64,000 bases of DNA from Caldanaerobacter subterraneus (GCF_004345675.1 NZ_SLWU01000014.1:1-64000), one strand, 5' to 3'. Numbered from the stretch's first letter, positions 7,718 through 16,249 are shown. A program made the numbers and translations. The notes: a model not told the origin generated them from the sequence alone.

Positions 7718-8067
7718 GGATTGCAGTGGCATCAGAGGGGAAAGAGGTTTCTATGCATTTCGGGCATTGCGAAGGGTTTTGGATTTTTGATGTGGAAGGG
7801 AAAGAAATAAAAAACTCTTCTTTTTTGCCTAATCCAGGGCACAGACCTGGCTTTTTGCCCGAATTTTTAAAAAACCACGGTGTAGACTGTGTAATTTCTG
7901 GAGGTATGGGCATGAGCGCTATTGAGCTTTTCAATAACTACGGAATAGACGTTATAACAGGTGCAGAAGGTGAAGTTGATAAAGTGGTAAAAAAATATTT
8001 AGAAGGGACTTTGATGGCTTCTAACAGTCCTTGTGAAGAGCATAAATCTCATGGACATTATCACTGA
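7714..8067 (+). CDS. NifX-like protein (2)
   Basis: 117 residues from the ATG at 7714, which overlaps the previous stop as ATGA; longer in-frame starts would run deep into the ATPase gene. It begins MRIAVASEGKEVSMHFGHCEGFWIF, with the family's H-F-G-H segment, contains ISGGMGMSAIELF, and ends in a CEEHKSHGHYH metal-binding tail. Likely a cluster or metal-binding partner of the two ATPases. Confidence 0.8.
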   Translation: MRIAVASEGKEVSMHFGHCEGFWIFDVEGKEIKNSSFLPNPGHRPGFLPEFLKNHGVDCVISGGMGMSAIELFNNYGIDVITGAEGEVDKVVKKYLEGTLMASNSPCEEHKSHGHYH

Positions 8068-8086
8068 GGGAAGGGGATGAGAAGGA

Positions 8087-8905
8087 GTGGAGGTACAAGT
8101 TTTAATAGAAAATGTGGTTTTTGCTAGAAATTTTGTGGCAGAGCACGGGCTTTCTCTCCTCCTTAAAAAAGGGAATAAGGAAATAGTGGTGGATACAGGT
8201 CAGAGTGAGAATTTCATAAAAAATTGCGGGCTTATGGGGATAGATGTAGGAAGGATAAAGAAAGTGGTTTTAACCCACGGCCACTATGACCACATAGGAG
8301 GGCTAAAGGGCCTTCTTGAGAGAAATCCAGAGGTAAAGATATACACCCATAAGGAAATTTTAAATAAGAAATACGCTATGAGAAAAGGGGGGCAGTTTGA
8401 AGAGATAGGATTTGATTTGTCTTTTTATGAAAAGTACAAAAATAATTTTGTGCTAATTGATAAAGATGCAGAAATTGAAGAGGGTTTTTATGTAATAACA
8501 AATACGGACATAACCTATGACAATGAATTTACTACCAAAAACTTCTTTGTAGAAAAAGAAGGGAAAAGAATACCGGATAAATTTTTAGACGAGGTTTTTG
8601 TAGTTGTTAAAGAAGAAGATGGGATAAATGTAGTTACCGGATGTTCTCATGCTGGCATTTTAAATATACTGGAAACCGCCAGAAATCGCTTCGGTGTGTC
8701 TTACATAAAGTCTCTAATAGGTGGTTTTCACCTAAGAGGGATGGAGGAAGAGAAAGTAAAGGATATTGCCAGGAAAATTGAGGAATACGGCGTGAAAAAG
8801 GTTCTTACCGGCCACTGTACCGGCATAGATGAATACGGATTTTTGAAGTCTGTTTTAAAGGACAAAATTTCGTATTTAACCACAAGCTCTTCCATTGTTG
8901 TTTAA
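8087..8905 (+). CDS. MBL-fold metallohydrolase (COG1237)
   Basis: 272-residue metallo-beta-lactamase-fold protein starting at GTG 8087. Metal ligands are visible in THGHYDHIGG (near residues 63-72), in GCSHAG (near 187) and in a late TGHC (near 242). The subfamily is the one annotated as dihydropterin-linked metal-dependent hydrolases, but the true substrate is unknown. It often travels with NifX/MinD-ferredoxin genes, as here, about 20 bases after the NifX-like gene. Confidence 0.8.
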   Translation: MEVQVLIENVVFARNFVAEHGLSLLLKKGNKEIVVDTGQSENFIKNCGLMGIDVGRIKKVVLTHGHYDHIGGLKGLLERNPEVKIYTHKEILNKKYAMRKGGQFEEIGFDLSFYEKYKNNFVLIDKDAEIEEGFYVITNTDITYDNEFTTKNFFVEKEGKRIPDKFLDEVFVVVKEEDGINVVTGCSHAGILNILETARNRFGVSYIKSLIGGFHLRGMEEEKVKDIARKIEEYGVKKVLTGHCTGIDEYGFLKSVLKDKISYLTTSSSIVV

Positions 8906-8934
8906 ACCAAAGAAAACAGGGGGGATTTTAATTG

Positions 8935-9267
8935 GTGAAAGTAGCTGTTGGTTCCAACGATAAAGTTCACCTTTCTGACAAACACTTCGGCATGAGTAAA
9001 TTTTTTATAATTTTTGAGGTAGATGAAAATAGTAATTTCAAAAAAGTGGAAGAAAGGGAAAACCCCTATGGGGATGGCAAGCACAGGCATGCAGAGACAG
9101 AGGAGATAATGGAAGTTTTAAAGGACTGCGATGTCTTAATAGGCAAGTCTATGGGCAAGGAAAGCCAAAGGAGGATAAAAGAAGAGTGGAATAAAACTCC
9201 TATTGTGGCTAAAGAAGTGGAGATGGTTGAAGAAGCTATGAAGTTTTATTGCGAAAAATATTTGTAA
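8935..9267 (+). CDS. NifX-like protein (3)
   Basis: About 110 residues from GTG 8935 (a TTG one codon earlier is possible), behind a GGGGG ribosome site. It starts VKVAVGSNDKVHLSDKHFGMSKFF, with the HFG segment, and has CDVLIGKSMG where relatives have GG(M/V)G. More diverged than the other two copies and without the His-rich tail. Third NifX-like member of the operon; probably another cluster-binding or scaffold subunit. Confidence 0.7.
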   Translation: MKVAVGSNDKVHLSDKHFGMSKFFIIFEVDENSNFKKVEERENPYGDGKHRHAETEEIMEVLKDCDVLIGKSMGKESQRRIKEEWNKTPIVAKEVEMVEEAMKFYCEKYL

Positions 9268-9282
9268 GAAGGGGACGATCAT

Positions 9283-9753
9283 ATGCCGGGTTTTGGTAGA
9301 GAAATGGGAAGAGGCGGTGGATTCGGAGGAGGATATGGAAGGGGTAGAGGATTTGGAAGGGGAGCAGGGTTTGGACCTGATGGCACTTGTATGTGTCAGA
9401 ATTGCGGTTACGAAATTCCCCATCAAAGGGGAGTTCCTTGCTACACCTTAAAATGTCCCAAGTGCGGAGGGCCTATGGCCAGAAAAGATGTAATGTCTAT
9501 GGGCGGATATTTTGCTCCACCTGCTCCACCTGAAGCTTATACGCCAGCAGGTGAAAAGAAAGAAAACTATAAATACACCAAACCGCCAAAGCCAAAAGTT
9601 GATGAAGAAAAGTGTATAGGTTGCGGTGAATGTTTGAGATTTTGTCCTTTTAAAGCTATTGAACTAAAAGATGGTGTTGCTCACATAGATCCAAATAAAT
9701 GTAGAGACTGTGGAAGATGCATCGATGTATGTCCAGTAGGAGCAATATCCTAA
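9283..9753 (+). CDS. Gly-rich zinc-ribbon/2x[4Fe-4S] ferredoxin
   Basis: 156 residues with three parts: a glycine, arginine and phenylalanine-rich head like DUF5320 proteins (1-30), a zinc-ribbon-like segment CQNCGYEIPH...CPKCGG (about 38-66), a proline-rich linker, and a C-terminal bacterial ferredoxin with CIGCGECLRFC and CRDCGRCIDVC (about 108-150). Last gene of the operon, followed by a terminator. Likely the electron-transfer partner of the MinD-type ATPases. Confidence 0.8.
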   Translation: MPGFGREMGRGGGFGGGYGRGRGFGRGAGFGPDGTCMCQNCGYEIPHQRGVPCYTLKCPKCGGPMARKDVMSMGGYFAPPAPPEAYTPAGEKKENYKYTKPPKPKVDEEKCIGCGECLRFCPFKAIELKDGVAHIDPNKCRDCGRCIDVCPVGAIS

Positions 9754-9756
9754 GAC

Positions 9757-9803
9757 AAAGGCTATCGCATCAGTGAAAGACCTTTTTGCGATAGCCTTTA
9801 TCT
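9757..9803 (+). terminator. Hairpin ending the NifX/MinD operon
   Basis: AAAGGCTATCGCA / TGCGATAGCCTTT, 13-bp arms with a 20-base loop. It also contains the 3' end of the pseudogene on the opposite strand. Confidence 0.65.
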
Positions 9804-10280
9804 TTGCCAATACTTCTATTTTGTGATAGGATTACTTTTTTGATATTTTCAATACTGTTTACAGCTTCATTGGGGTCATCCGGCACTTTGCCCGGATAGA
9901 GCTTGTAAAGCCTTTTATACTCTTCTATTCCTATATTTGGCATTATTACATTGGCTACGCACTGAAGCCCTTTTGCGTAGCCATCCTTGTCTTTGACTGC
10001 TAAAGCGGTAGTGGCAGGTATATTTATATCAGGAAGAAGAAGCCTTGAAAGAGCTATCATCTTTTGAGCACTAAATTAACATCTCCACCTTTTTCTTTTT
10101 CTAAAGGAGTGTTTTCACAGGGTATAAAAGGACCAATACCTAACATATCTTGCTAACATTTCTAAAGTCTGTCCGGGTAGAGAGAAGCATTACAAGGTCT
10201 TCTTTGTCAAGAGCATGCTGTTTTTCTAATTTTTCAATTAAACTAGATATATTTTTTTCTGCTGTCAATTCTTTTATCAT
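9770..10280 (-). pseudogene. hydE: HydE-like radical SAM protein, core deleted
   Basis: Read on the minus strand, an N-terminal stretch (MIKELTAEKNISSLIEKLEKQ) runs from 10280 for about 45 codons. It jumps directly to the late core segment MLGIGPFIPCENTPLEKEKGG in another frame, then shifts again to ALSRLLLPDINIPATTALAVKDK...GANVIMPN-like sequence. These are recognisable parts of [FeFe]-hydrogenase maturase HydE or a close radical SAM relative. The whole region that should carry the CxxxCxxC cluster motif is missing, and there are at least two frameshifts. Not functional. Confidence 0.7.
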
Positions 10281-10385
10281 GGCATATCACACTCACTTTC
10301 TTCTCATAATAAGTATAAAACATTTGTCAACAAAAAATCAATTGAATTGTTAAACTATTTTCTTAACAAAATTTTTGATATTTTA

Positions 10386-10446
10386 TTGACATAATTTCAT
10401 TAGAAGCCTATAATTGAGATAGGGGCCCCTCAGGGTAGGGGGGTAA
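10386..10446 (+). promoter_or_regulatory. Promoter with G-tract operator-like site
   Basis: TTGACA (10386) and TATAAT (10409), 17-base spacer. Immediately downstream is AGGGGCCCCT, then CAGGG and TAGGGGGG. G-tract dyads of this kind resemble CsoR/CstR-type operators, and CoA-disulfide-reductase-like genes belong to CstR regulons in staphylococci. The operator call is tentative. Confidence 0.5.
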
Positions 10447-10478
10447 AAGAAAAATATAATTAGGAGGTAATTTACAGT

Positions 10479-11819
10479 ATGGAGACGGATGTTTTAGTAA
10501 TTGGAGGAAGTGCAGGTGGAATTTTAGCGGCTTTATCTGTTAAAAAGACGTACAAAGACAAAAAAGTAACAGTTATAAGAATGGCAGAAAGAGTGATGGT
10601 TCCTTGTGGAATCCCTTATATTTTTGGTACTTTAAAAGATACTTCAAAAAATGTGATCCCTGATTCTATGCTTACAAATGCAGGAGTAGAGTTGGTAATA
10701 GACGAAGTTGTCTCTATTGATAGGCCAAATAAAAAAGTTTCTACAAGAAAAAATGGAGATATTTCTTATAAAAAATTAATTTTAGCGACAGGTTCCCTAC
10801 CGATAGTTCCGACATTTATACCTGGCTATGACTTGGACAATGTGTTCACAATAAAGAAGGATGAGGAGTATTTGAAATTTGTTCAACAAAAGATTAACGA
10901 AGCAGAGGATGTTGTAGTAGTAGGTGGGGGCTTCATTGGAGTTGAAATGGCAGAGTAGGTACAATTATTAGGTAAGAATGTAACAATCATTGAGGTGGCA
11001 GACAAACTTCTGTGGCAGGCTTTTGACCCAGAATTTAGTGATATGGCGGAAACTAAATTAAAAGAGCATGGTATAAAAGTGCTTACAGGTACAAAAGTTA
11101 CAAAGTTTATTGGAGAAAAAGAAGTCAAAGAGGTAGAAATCCATACTGGAGAGAGGATAAAGGCAGACGTTGTTATAGTAGCTATGGGAGTAAAGCCTAA
11201 TACAAAGTTAGCTGAAGAAGCGGGTATTAAACTAAATGAAAAAGGCGCAATAACTGTTGATGAATATATGAGGACAAATGACCCAGATATTTTCGCAGTA
11301 GGTGACTGCGCGGAAAAGAAATGTTTCTTCACAAGGAAAAACGTACCAATACTTTTGGCTTCTATTGCAGCTAATGAAGCTAAAATTGCTGGTGTAAATG
11401 CATTTGAGTTAAGATTAGTAAGAGAAAATAAAGGCACTATAAGTGCTTTCTCAACAAAGATATACAATACTGCTTTTGCTGCAGCAGGCCTCACAGAAAC
11501 ACAAGCTAGAGCTGAGGGATTTGATATAGTCATTGGTGAATTTAACACTATAGACAAACACCCTGGAACACTGCCAAATACCATGAATGTTAAGATAAAA
11601 TTGATTTTTTCAAGGTATTCAGGAGTTATACTGGGAGCTCAACTAGCAGGTGGAGATAATGTGGGTGAAATGATAAACATTTTAAGCCTAGCAATACAAA
11701 AAGGGACAACAGCTTCAGAATTGACTACTTTCCAAGTGGCGACCCATCCACTTCTTACTTCATCGCCAGTTTCTTACCCAATAAGTTCTGCTGCTTTAGA
11801 TGCTTTGTCAAAAATATGA
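10479..11819 (+). pseudogene. CoA-disulfide reductase/NADH oxidase-like flavoprotein, in-frame TAG
   Basis: FAD/NAD(P)-dependent pyridine nucleotide disulfide oxidoreductase of about 446 codons. It shows the N-terminal FAD motif GGSAGGILAAL, the active-site cysteine in MVPCGIPYIF (near residue 44), the NAD motif VVVGGGFIGVEMAE, and the late FAVGDCAE. A single TAG at 10956-10958 interrupts it right after the NAD motif; the downstream part continues in exactly the same frame (VQLLGKNVTIIEVADKLL). The family has Gln at this point in many members, so CAG to TAG is likely. Either a very recent pseudogene or a sequence error. Confidence 0.75.
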
Positions 11820-11844
11820 TTAAGTGTTATAATTAAATTAAAAT

Positions 11845-11880
11845 GAAAAAAGGCAGGATTTTAACAAACCTGCCTTTTTT
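11845..11880 (+). terminator. Terminator after the flavoprotein gene
   Basis: AAAAAAGGCAGG / CCTGCCTTTTTT with a 12-base loop. Confidence 0.85.
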
Positions 11881-11909
11881 CATGAGTTAAAAGGGGAGGG
11901 AGAATTTTT

Positions 11910-12479
11910 ATGGATAATATAGTTGATGCAAGGGGTAAAAACTGCCCTATTCCTGTCATTATGACTAAAAAAGCGTTGGAAAACATTCAGGAAGGAAAAA
12001 TTTTAGTAATTGTGGACAATGAAACGGCTAAAGAGAATGTTTCAAAATATGCGAAAAGTGCAGGTTGTGAAGTGGCAGTAGAAGAAAAGGAAAAAGAATT
12101 TTACATAAATATTTACAGGAAAAAGACTGTAATCAATGAAAAGAGCGATAATTATGTAGTTGTCGTTACTTCTGACAAATTTGGTGAGGGAGATGAGAGA
12201 CTTGGTAAAATTCTAATGAAGAGCTTTATTGTTTCTCTAAAGGAGCAGAGTAAAAAGCCTGAAAGTATAATTTTTATAAATAATGGTGTAAAGCTTACCA
12301 CAGAAGGTTCAGAAGTCATCGAAGATTTGAAAGAGTTAATGGAAATGGGAGTGGAGATTATCTCTTGTGGAACTTGTCTTGATTTTTATGGCATAAAAGA
12401 AAAGCTTTTAGTGGGCAGTATTTCAAATATGTATTCAATAGCAGAAAAAATGACTACTTTGAGGGCAATCAGGGTATAA
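11910..12479 (+). CDS. yedF: Selenium metabolism protein YedF (TusA-DsrE fusion)
   Basis: 189 residues. The N-terminal TusA-like domain (1-70) carries the CPxP motif in DARGKNCPIPVIMTKKAL; the C-terminal DsrE-like domain (about 85-189) contains LTTEGSEVIEDLKEL and a conserved ISCGTCLDFYGI cysteine pair. This architecture is the selenium-associated YedF family, found in genomes that make selenoproteins and thought to handle reduced sulfur or selenium. It lies directly upstream of the glycine reductase and sel genes. GGGGAGGGAG precedes the ATG. Confidence 0.85.
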   Translation: MDNIVDARGKNCPIPVIMTKKALENIQEGKILVIVDNETAKENVSKYAKSAGCEVAVEEKEKEFYINIYRKKTVINEKSDNYVVVVTSDKFGEGDERLGKILMKSFIVSLKEQSKKPESIIFINNGVKLTTEGSEVIEDLKELMEMGVEIISCGTCLDFYGIKEKLLVGSISNMYSIAEKMTTLRAIRV

Positions 12480-12497
12480 CCTTTAAGAGAAAATGTA

Positions 12498-12526
12498 TTG
12501 ACATTGGTGATTTTATGGAATATAAT
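12498..12526 (+). promoter_or_regulatory. Promoter of the glycine reductase operon
   Basis: Consensus TTGACA (12498) and TATAAT (12521) with a 17-base spacer, about 45 bases before the glycine riboswitch. Confidence 0.8.
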
Positions 12527-12571
12527 ATAATTGTAAAGTATTTAACAAACAATTTAATATTGAAATGGGAT

Positions 12572-12747
12572 GAAGAATGCGGGAGAGACCCTAACCGGGC
12601 GCCGAAGGGGCAAGCGGGTATATGGCCTGTATACTCGTGAAACTCTCAGGCAAAAGGACCGCATTCGGACCATATCCCGGAAAGCCTCTAAAGAGGCACC
12701 GAAGGAGCAATTCTTCTATAAAGAAGAATCTCTCAGGTAAACAGACG
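12572..12747 (+). ncRNA. Tandem glycine riboswitch
   Basis: Two consecutive aptamers. The first is closed by GAATGCG / CGCATTC (12575-12666) and contains GGGAGAGAC, CCGAAGGGGCAA and CTCTCAGGCAAAAGGACCG. The second contains GCACCGAAGGAGCAA and TCTCTCAGGTAAACAGACGG. These are the signature segments of the gcvT glycine riboswitch. It sits between the promoter and grdX. It should sense the substrate of the operon, so glycine presumably turns on glycine reductase. Confidence 0.93.
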
Positions 12748-12787
12748 GGGGAATAAAAGGCGTAAGGTCCTTTTATTCCCCTATTTT
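12748..12787 (+). terminator. Riboswitch expression-platform terminator
   Basis: GGGGAATAAAAGG / CCTTTTATTCCCC stem followed by TATTTT, starting right at the end of the second aptamer, so aptamer folding can compete with it. It lies 10 bases before grdX. Confidence 0.85.
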
Positions 12788-12796
12788 GGTGATATT

Positions 12797-13174
12797 ATGA
12801 AATACGTTATCATCACAAATAACCCTTTAGTAAGAGATAAATATCCTCAAAACTGTGAGTTTGTTGTGGGAACAATTGTTAATGTATTGACAAGGTGTAG
12901 AGACCTCATCCATAAAGGATATGTCTTAATGTCCCATCCTCTTGCGGGAAACGTAAAACCAGATTGTTCTCCTTTTAAATCTGTTTTGCTTAAGGAAAAT
13001 AAAGGCCCTGTTGATTTTAATAGTGTGATGATAATTGAGGAATGCCTTAATAGAGTAAAAGAGATAATAGAGAAGGAAGGAATAAATTATATAAACGATG
13101 AAAAGGTTTTAAATGACTTTGCCTACCTTGATAAAGAATTGATAAAAGAAGCTATAGAAACTTTTAGAGAATAG
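12797..13174 (+). CDS. grdX: GrdX family protein
   Basis: 125 residues starting MKYVIITNNPLVRDKYP, with GYVLMSHPLAGNVKPDCSPFKSV in the middle, characteristic of GrdX. GrdX is encoded at the head of glycine/sarcosine/betaine reductase operons in clostridia; its biochemical role is unknown. First gene behind the riboswitch and promptly followed by trxB. Confidence 0.88.
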   Translation: MKYVIITNNPLVRDKYPQNCEFVVGTIVNVLTRCRDLIHKGYVLMSHPLAGNVKPDCSPFKSVLLKENKGPVDFNSVMIIEECLNRVKEIIEKEGINYINDEKVLNDFAYLDKELIKEAIETFRE

Positions 13175-13186
13175 CGAGGTGAAATT

Positions 13187-14113
13187 GTGCCTACTTTATA
13201 TGATTGTCTCATAATTGGTGGAGGGCCTGCTGGACTATCTGCAGCGATTTACGCTTCAAGAGGAAAATTGAATACTGTAGTTTTTGAAAGAAGTAAGATT
13301 GGAGGTCAAGCTGCTATAACGGATGATATAGAAAATTATCCCGGTTCTGTGGAAGAGGCGACAGGACCTAAAATTGTAAAGAGGATGAGAGAACAGGCAG
13401 AATCTTTTGGAACTTGTTTTGTCATGGAAGAAGTCAAAAAAGTAGAATTGAGCGAAAAGATAAAAAAGGTTATAACTACAAAAGGCTGTTATGAAGGGAA
13501 GACGGTTATAATTGCTACAGGAGCGGAACATATGAAATTAAATGTGCCAGGAGAAGAAGAATTTATAGGCAAAGGAGTTTCTTATTGCGCAACCTGTGAT
13601 GCAGATTTCTTTACTGATTTGGATGTGGTAGTGGTAGGAGGAGGGGACTCTGCTGTTCAGGAGGCGTTATACCTCACTAAATTTGCTAAAAACGTTACAA
13701 TTATCCACAGAAGAGATAAGTTAAGAGCAAACAAATGCTTGCAAGATAAGGCTTTTAAAAATCCCAAAATAAAATTTCTGTGGGACAGCGTAGTGGAAAG
13801 GATAGAAGGGGATGGGATAGTAGAGAAAGTTATAGTGAGAAACGTCAAAACAGGAGAGTTGAAGGAAGTAAAAACGGATGGGGTGTTTATTTTCATCGGG
13901 ATGAAGCCCAGTACAGAAATTTTCAAGGGATTAATTGAGATGGATGAAAGGGGATATATTCTGACAGATGAAAATATGAGGACAAATATTGAAGGAGTGT
14001 TTGCCGCAGGGGATTGCAGGGCAAAACTGTTAAGACAAATAGTGACAGCAGCGGCAGATGGGGCGATAGCAGCAGTAGCTGCTGAGAGGTATATTGAAGA
14101 ATTGGAGTGTTGA
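13187..14113 (+). CDS. trxB: Thioredoxin reductase
   Basis: 308-residue NAD(P)H:thioredoxin oxidoreductase from GTG 13187. FAD motif GGGPAGLSAAIYAS (near 10), redox-active pair in SYCATCDADFF (near 132-137), NADPH motif GGGDSAVQEAL (near 151) and late FAAGDCR. In this operon it supplies electrons to the thioredoxin that reduces the selenoprotein GrdA during glycine reduction. Spacing to grdX is 12 bases and trxA follows, so it is dedicated to the pathway. Confidence 0.93.
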   Translation: MPTLYDCLIIGGGPAGLSAAIYASRGKLNTVVFERSKIGGQAAITDDIENYPGSVEEATGPKIVKRMREQAESFGTCFVMEEVKKVELSEKIKKVITTKGCYEGKTVIIATGAEHMKLNVPGEEEFIGKGVSYCATCDADFFTDLDVVVVGGGDSAVQEALYLTKFAKNVTIIHRRDKLRANKCLQDKAFKNPKIKFLWDSVVERIEGDGIVEKVIVRNVKTGELKEVKTDGVFIFIGMKPSTEIFKGLIEMDERGYILTDENMRTNIEGVFAAGDCRAKLLRQIVTAAADGAIAAVAAERYIEELEC

Positions 14114-14129
14114 AAGGAGGTGAGAATTG

Positions 14130-14444
14130 GTGATTGAAGTGAATAAAGACAATTTTGATGAAGTAGTAAAAAAGGAAGAAAAGTTGGTCTTGATTGACTT
14201 TTGGGGACCAAAGTGCGAACAGTGCCTTGCTTTAATGCCTGAAGTAGAAAAGTTAGAGCAAAAATATGCTGATAAAGTTAAATTTTGCAAATTAGATGCT
14301 TCACAAAACAGGAGATTGTGCATTTCTTTGAAGGTATTAGGACTTCCAACTTTTCAGCTTTACAAAAATGGCGAAAAAGTGGATGAAATATCAAAAGATG
14401 TGACAATAGAGAAGATTGAGGAGATGATAAAAAGGCATATTTAG
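14130..14444 (+). CDS. trxA: Thioredoxin, glycine-reductase type
   Basis: About 104 residues from GTG 14130 (TTG 14127 is an alternative). The active site is FWGPKCEQCLALMP, i.e. CEQC instead of the common CGPC, as in thioredoxins encoded in clostridial glycine reductase operons. A late cis-proline is in GLPTFQLYKNG. It passes electrons from TrxB to GrdA. AAAGGAGGTGAG lies upstream, giving a 9-base spacing to GTG. Confidence 0.9.
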   Translation: MIEVNKDNFDEVVKKEEKLVLIDFWGPKCEQCLALMPEVEKLEQKYADKVKFCKLDASQNRRLCISLKVLGLPTFQLYKNGEKVDEISKDVTIEKIEEMIKRHI

Positions 14445-14457
14445 AGGAGGTGATTTT

Positions 14458-15744
14458 ATGAGGCTGGAAATAGGGAATATTTATATAAAAGATGTGGTGT
14501 TTTCTGATGTAACAAAAGTAAAAGATGGAGTGCTTTACTTAAATAAAGAAGAAATAATTAAAGCTTTAAAGCAAGACAGCAGACTAGAAAGAGTAGATAT
14601 AGAAATTGCAAAGCCGGGAGAAGAAGTGAGAATAATACCAGTAAAGGACGTAATTGAACCGCGTGTCAAAGTTAGAGGAAAAGGAGGAATATTTCCAGGA
14701 TTTATAAGCAAAGTAGAGACAGTAGGAGAGGGTAGAACTCATGTCTTAAAAGGGACAGCTGTGGTGACAACCGGTAGGATTGTGGGATTCCAGGAAGGCA
14801 TAATTGACATGTCAGGGGAAGGTGCAAAATATACTCCTTTTTCGAAGCTTATAAATATCGTAGTGGTGTGTGAACCCGTAGAAGGGCTTCCAAAACATGA
14901 ACATGAGGAAGTTGTAAGAATAGCTGGTTTAAAAGCAGCAGCTTTGATAGGGGAAGCTGGAAGAGATGTAGAACCTGATGAGATAAAGGAATATGAAACT
15001 TTGCCACTCCTTGAAAGTGTGAAAAAGTATCCCGATTTGCCTAGAGTAGGATATATTTACATGTTACTGAGCCAGGGGTTGCTTCACGATACTTATGTGT
15101 ATGGAGTTGATGCTAAGAAAATTGTTCCAACTTTCATTTATCCTACAGAAGTGATGGACGGGGCTATAGTCAGCGGCAATTGCGTTTCAGCCTGCGATAA
15201 AAATACCACCTATGTTCACATGAATAATCCCATCATAGAAGATTTATATGAAAAGCATGGCAAAGAAATAAATTTTGTGGGAATAATCATAACAAATGAA
15301 AATGTCACACTAGCGGACAAAGAAAGGTCTTCTGATTATACAGCCAAATTGGCAGAATACCTTGGGCTTGAGGGAGTCATTATTTCAGAAGAAGGTTTCG
15401 GGAATCCAGACACAGACTTGATAATGAATTGTCGTAAGCTGGAAGAGAAAGGAATAAAAACGGTTCTTGTTACAGATGAATTTGCAGGAAGAGACGGTTT
15501 GTCTCAGTCTTTAGCAGATGCAGACCCGAGAGCAAATGCTGTTGTAAGTACAGGAAATGCAAATGAGATAATAAGGCTCCCAAAAATGAAAAAGATTATA
15601 GGGCATATAGAAGCAGCAAATGTAATAGCGGGTGGTTTTGAGGGAAGCGTTAAAGAAGATGGCAGCATAGAGGTAGAATTACAGGCTATTATTGGTTCTA
15701 CTTCTGAAGTGGGATTTAATAATCTGACTGCAAGAGAATATTAA
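14458..15744 (+). CDS. grdE: Glycine reductase component B, GrdE proprotein
   Basis: 428 residues. GrdE is made as a proprotein cleaved at a conserved cysteine, which becomes the pyruvoyl group that binds the glycine amino group. The cleavage region is visible as SGNCVSACDKNTTYVH near residue 240, giving two fragments of roughly 240 and 190 residues. Together with the GrdB selenoprotein it forms the substrate-specific component B. AGGAGGTGATTTT precedes the ATG. Confidence 0.93.
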   Translation: MRLEIGNIYIKDVVFSDVTKVKDGVLYLNKEEIIKALKQDSRLERVDIEIAKPGEEVRIIPVKDVIEPRVKVRGKGGIFPGFISKVETVGEGRTHVLKGTAVVTTGRIVGFQEGIIDMSGEGAKYTPFSKLINIVVVCEPVEGLPKHEHEEVVRIAGLKAAALIGEAGRDVEPDEIKEYETLPLLESVKKYPDLPRVGYIYMLLSQGLLHDTYVYGVDAKKIVPTFIYPTEVMDGAIVSGNCVSACDKNTTYVHMNNPIIEDLYEKHGKEINFVGIIITNENVTLADKERSSDYTAKLAEYLGLEGVIISEEGFGNPDTDLIMNCRKLEEKGIKTVLVTDEFAGRDGLSQSLADADPRANAVVSTGNANEIIRLPKMKKIIGHIEAANVIAGGFEGSVKEDGSIEVELQAIIGSTSEVGFNNLTAREY

Positions 15745-15759
15745 AGGGAGGTAGAAAGA

Positions 15760-16224
15760 ATGTTAGAAGGTAAGAAAGTGATAATAGTAGGCGATAGGGA
15801 TGGAATACCAGGTCCTGCCATTGAAGAGTGTATAAAGACAACTGGAGCAGAAGTGGTGTTTACTGCTACTGAATGCTTTGTCTGAACTGCTGCAGGAGCA
15901 ATGGACCTGGAGATCCAAGGTAGGATTAAAGAGTTAGCAGAAAAATACGGTCCGGAAAATGTAGTAGTGATTTTGGGAAGCAATGAGGCAGAAGCTGCAA
16001 GTTTGGCTGCAGAAACGGTTACAAATGGAGATCCTACCTATGCAGGTCCACTGGCAGGGGTCCCGTTGGGACTCAGAGTTTACCACATATTAGAAGAGGA
16101 AATAAAGAAGGAGATAGACCCTAATGTGTATGAAGAACAGGTCGGCATGATGGAGATGGTGCTAGATGTTGAGGCAATTTCTAAAGAAGTCAGGTCTATA
16201 AGAGAACAGTATTCAAAATATTAA
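15760..16224 (+). CDS. grdA: Glycine reductase selenoprotein A (UGA = Sec42)
   Basis: 154 residues with an in-frame TGA at 15883-15885 read as selenocysteine in [13 protein letters not shown], the diagnostic GrdA motif. GrdA is the small redox protein that carries the carboxymethyl group as a Sec selenoether from component B to component C. Downstream of the TGA a CAGG / CCTG stem-loop could be part of a bacterial SECIS. Standard annotation would miss the start and call only the part after position 15900. GGGAGG sits 8 bases before the ATG at 15760. Confidence 0.95.
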
Positions 16225-16249
16225 GTTTTCCTCGAAAGGAGGAGATAAT

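Noticed and set aside
7467-7934. 155-residue minus-strand frame opposite the NifX-like gene
   Set aside because: Shadow of the plus-strand coding region; composition is Ser/Pro/Phe-rich as expected from antisense frames.
5621-9753. Nitrogen-fixation cluster
   Set aside because: NifX-like domains alone are not evidence; there is no nifHDK, nifE, nifN or nifB radical SAM gene here.
10956-10958. TAG as pyrrolysine codon
   Set aside because: No pyl genes are in the window, the position matches no known Pyl enzyme, and TAG is used as a normal stop nearby (e.g. bpsA).
15883-15885. TGA splitting grdA (and those in grdB at 17288 and selD at 20378) as pseudogene signs
   Set aside because: Each lies exactly at the known selenocysteine position of its family, hairpins follow, and the full Sec machinery is adjacent.
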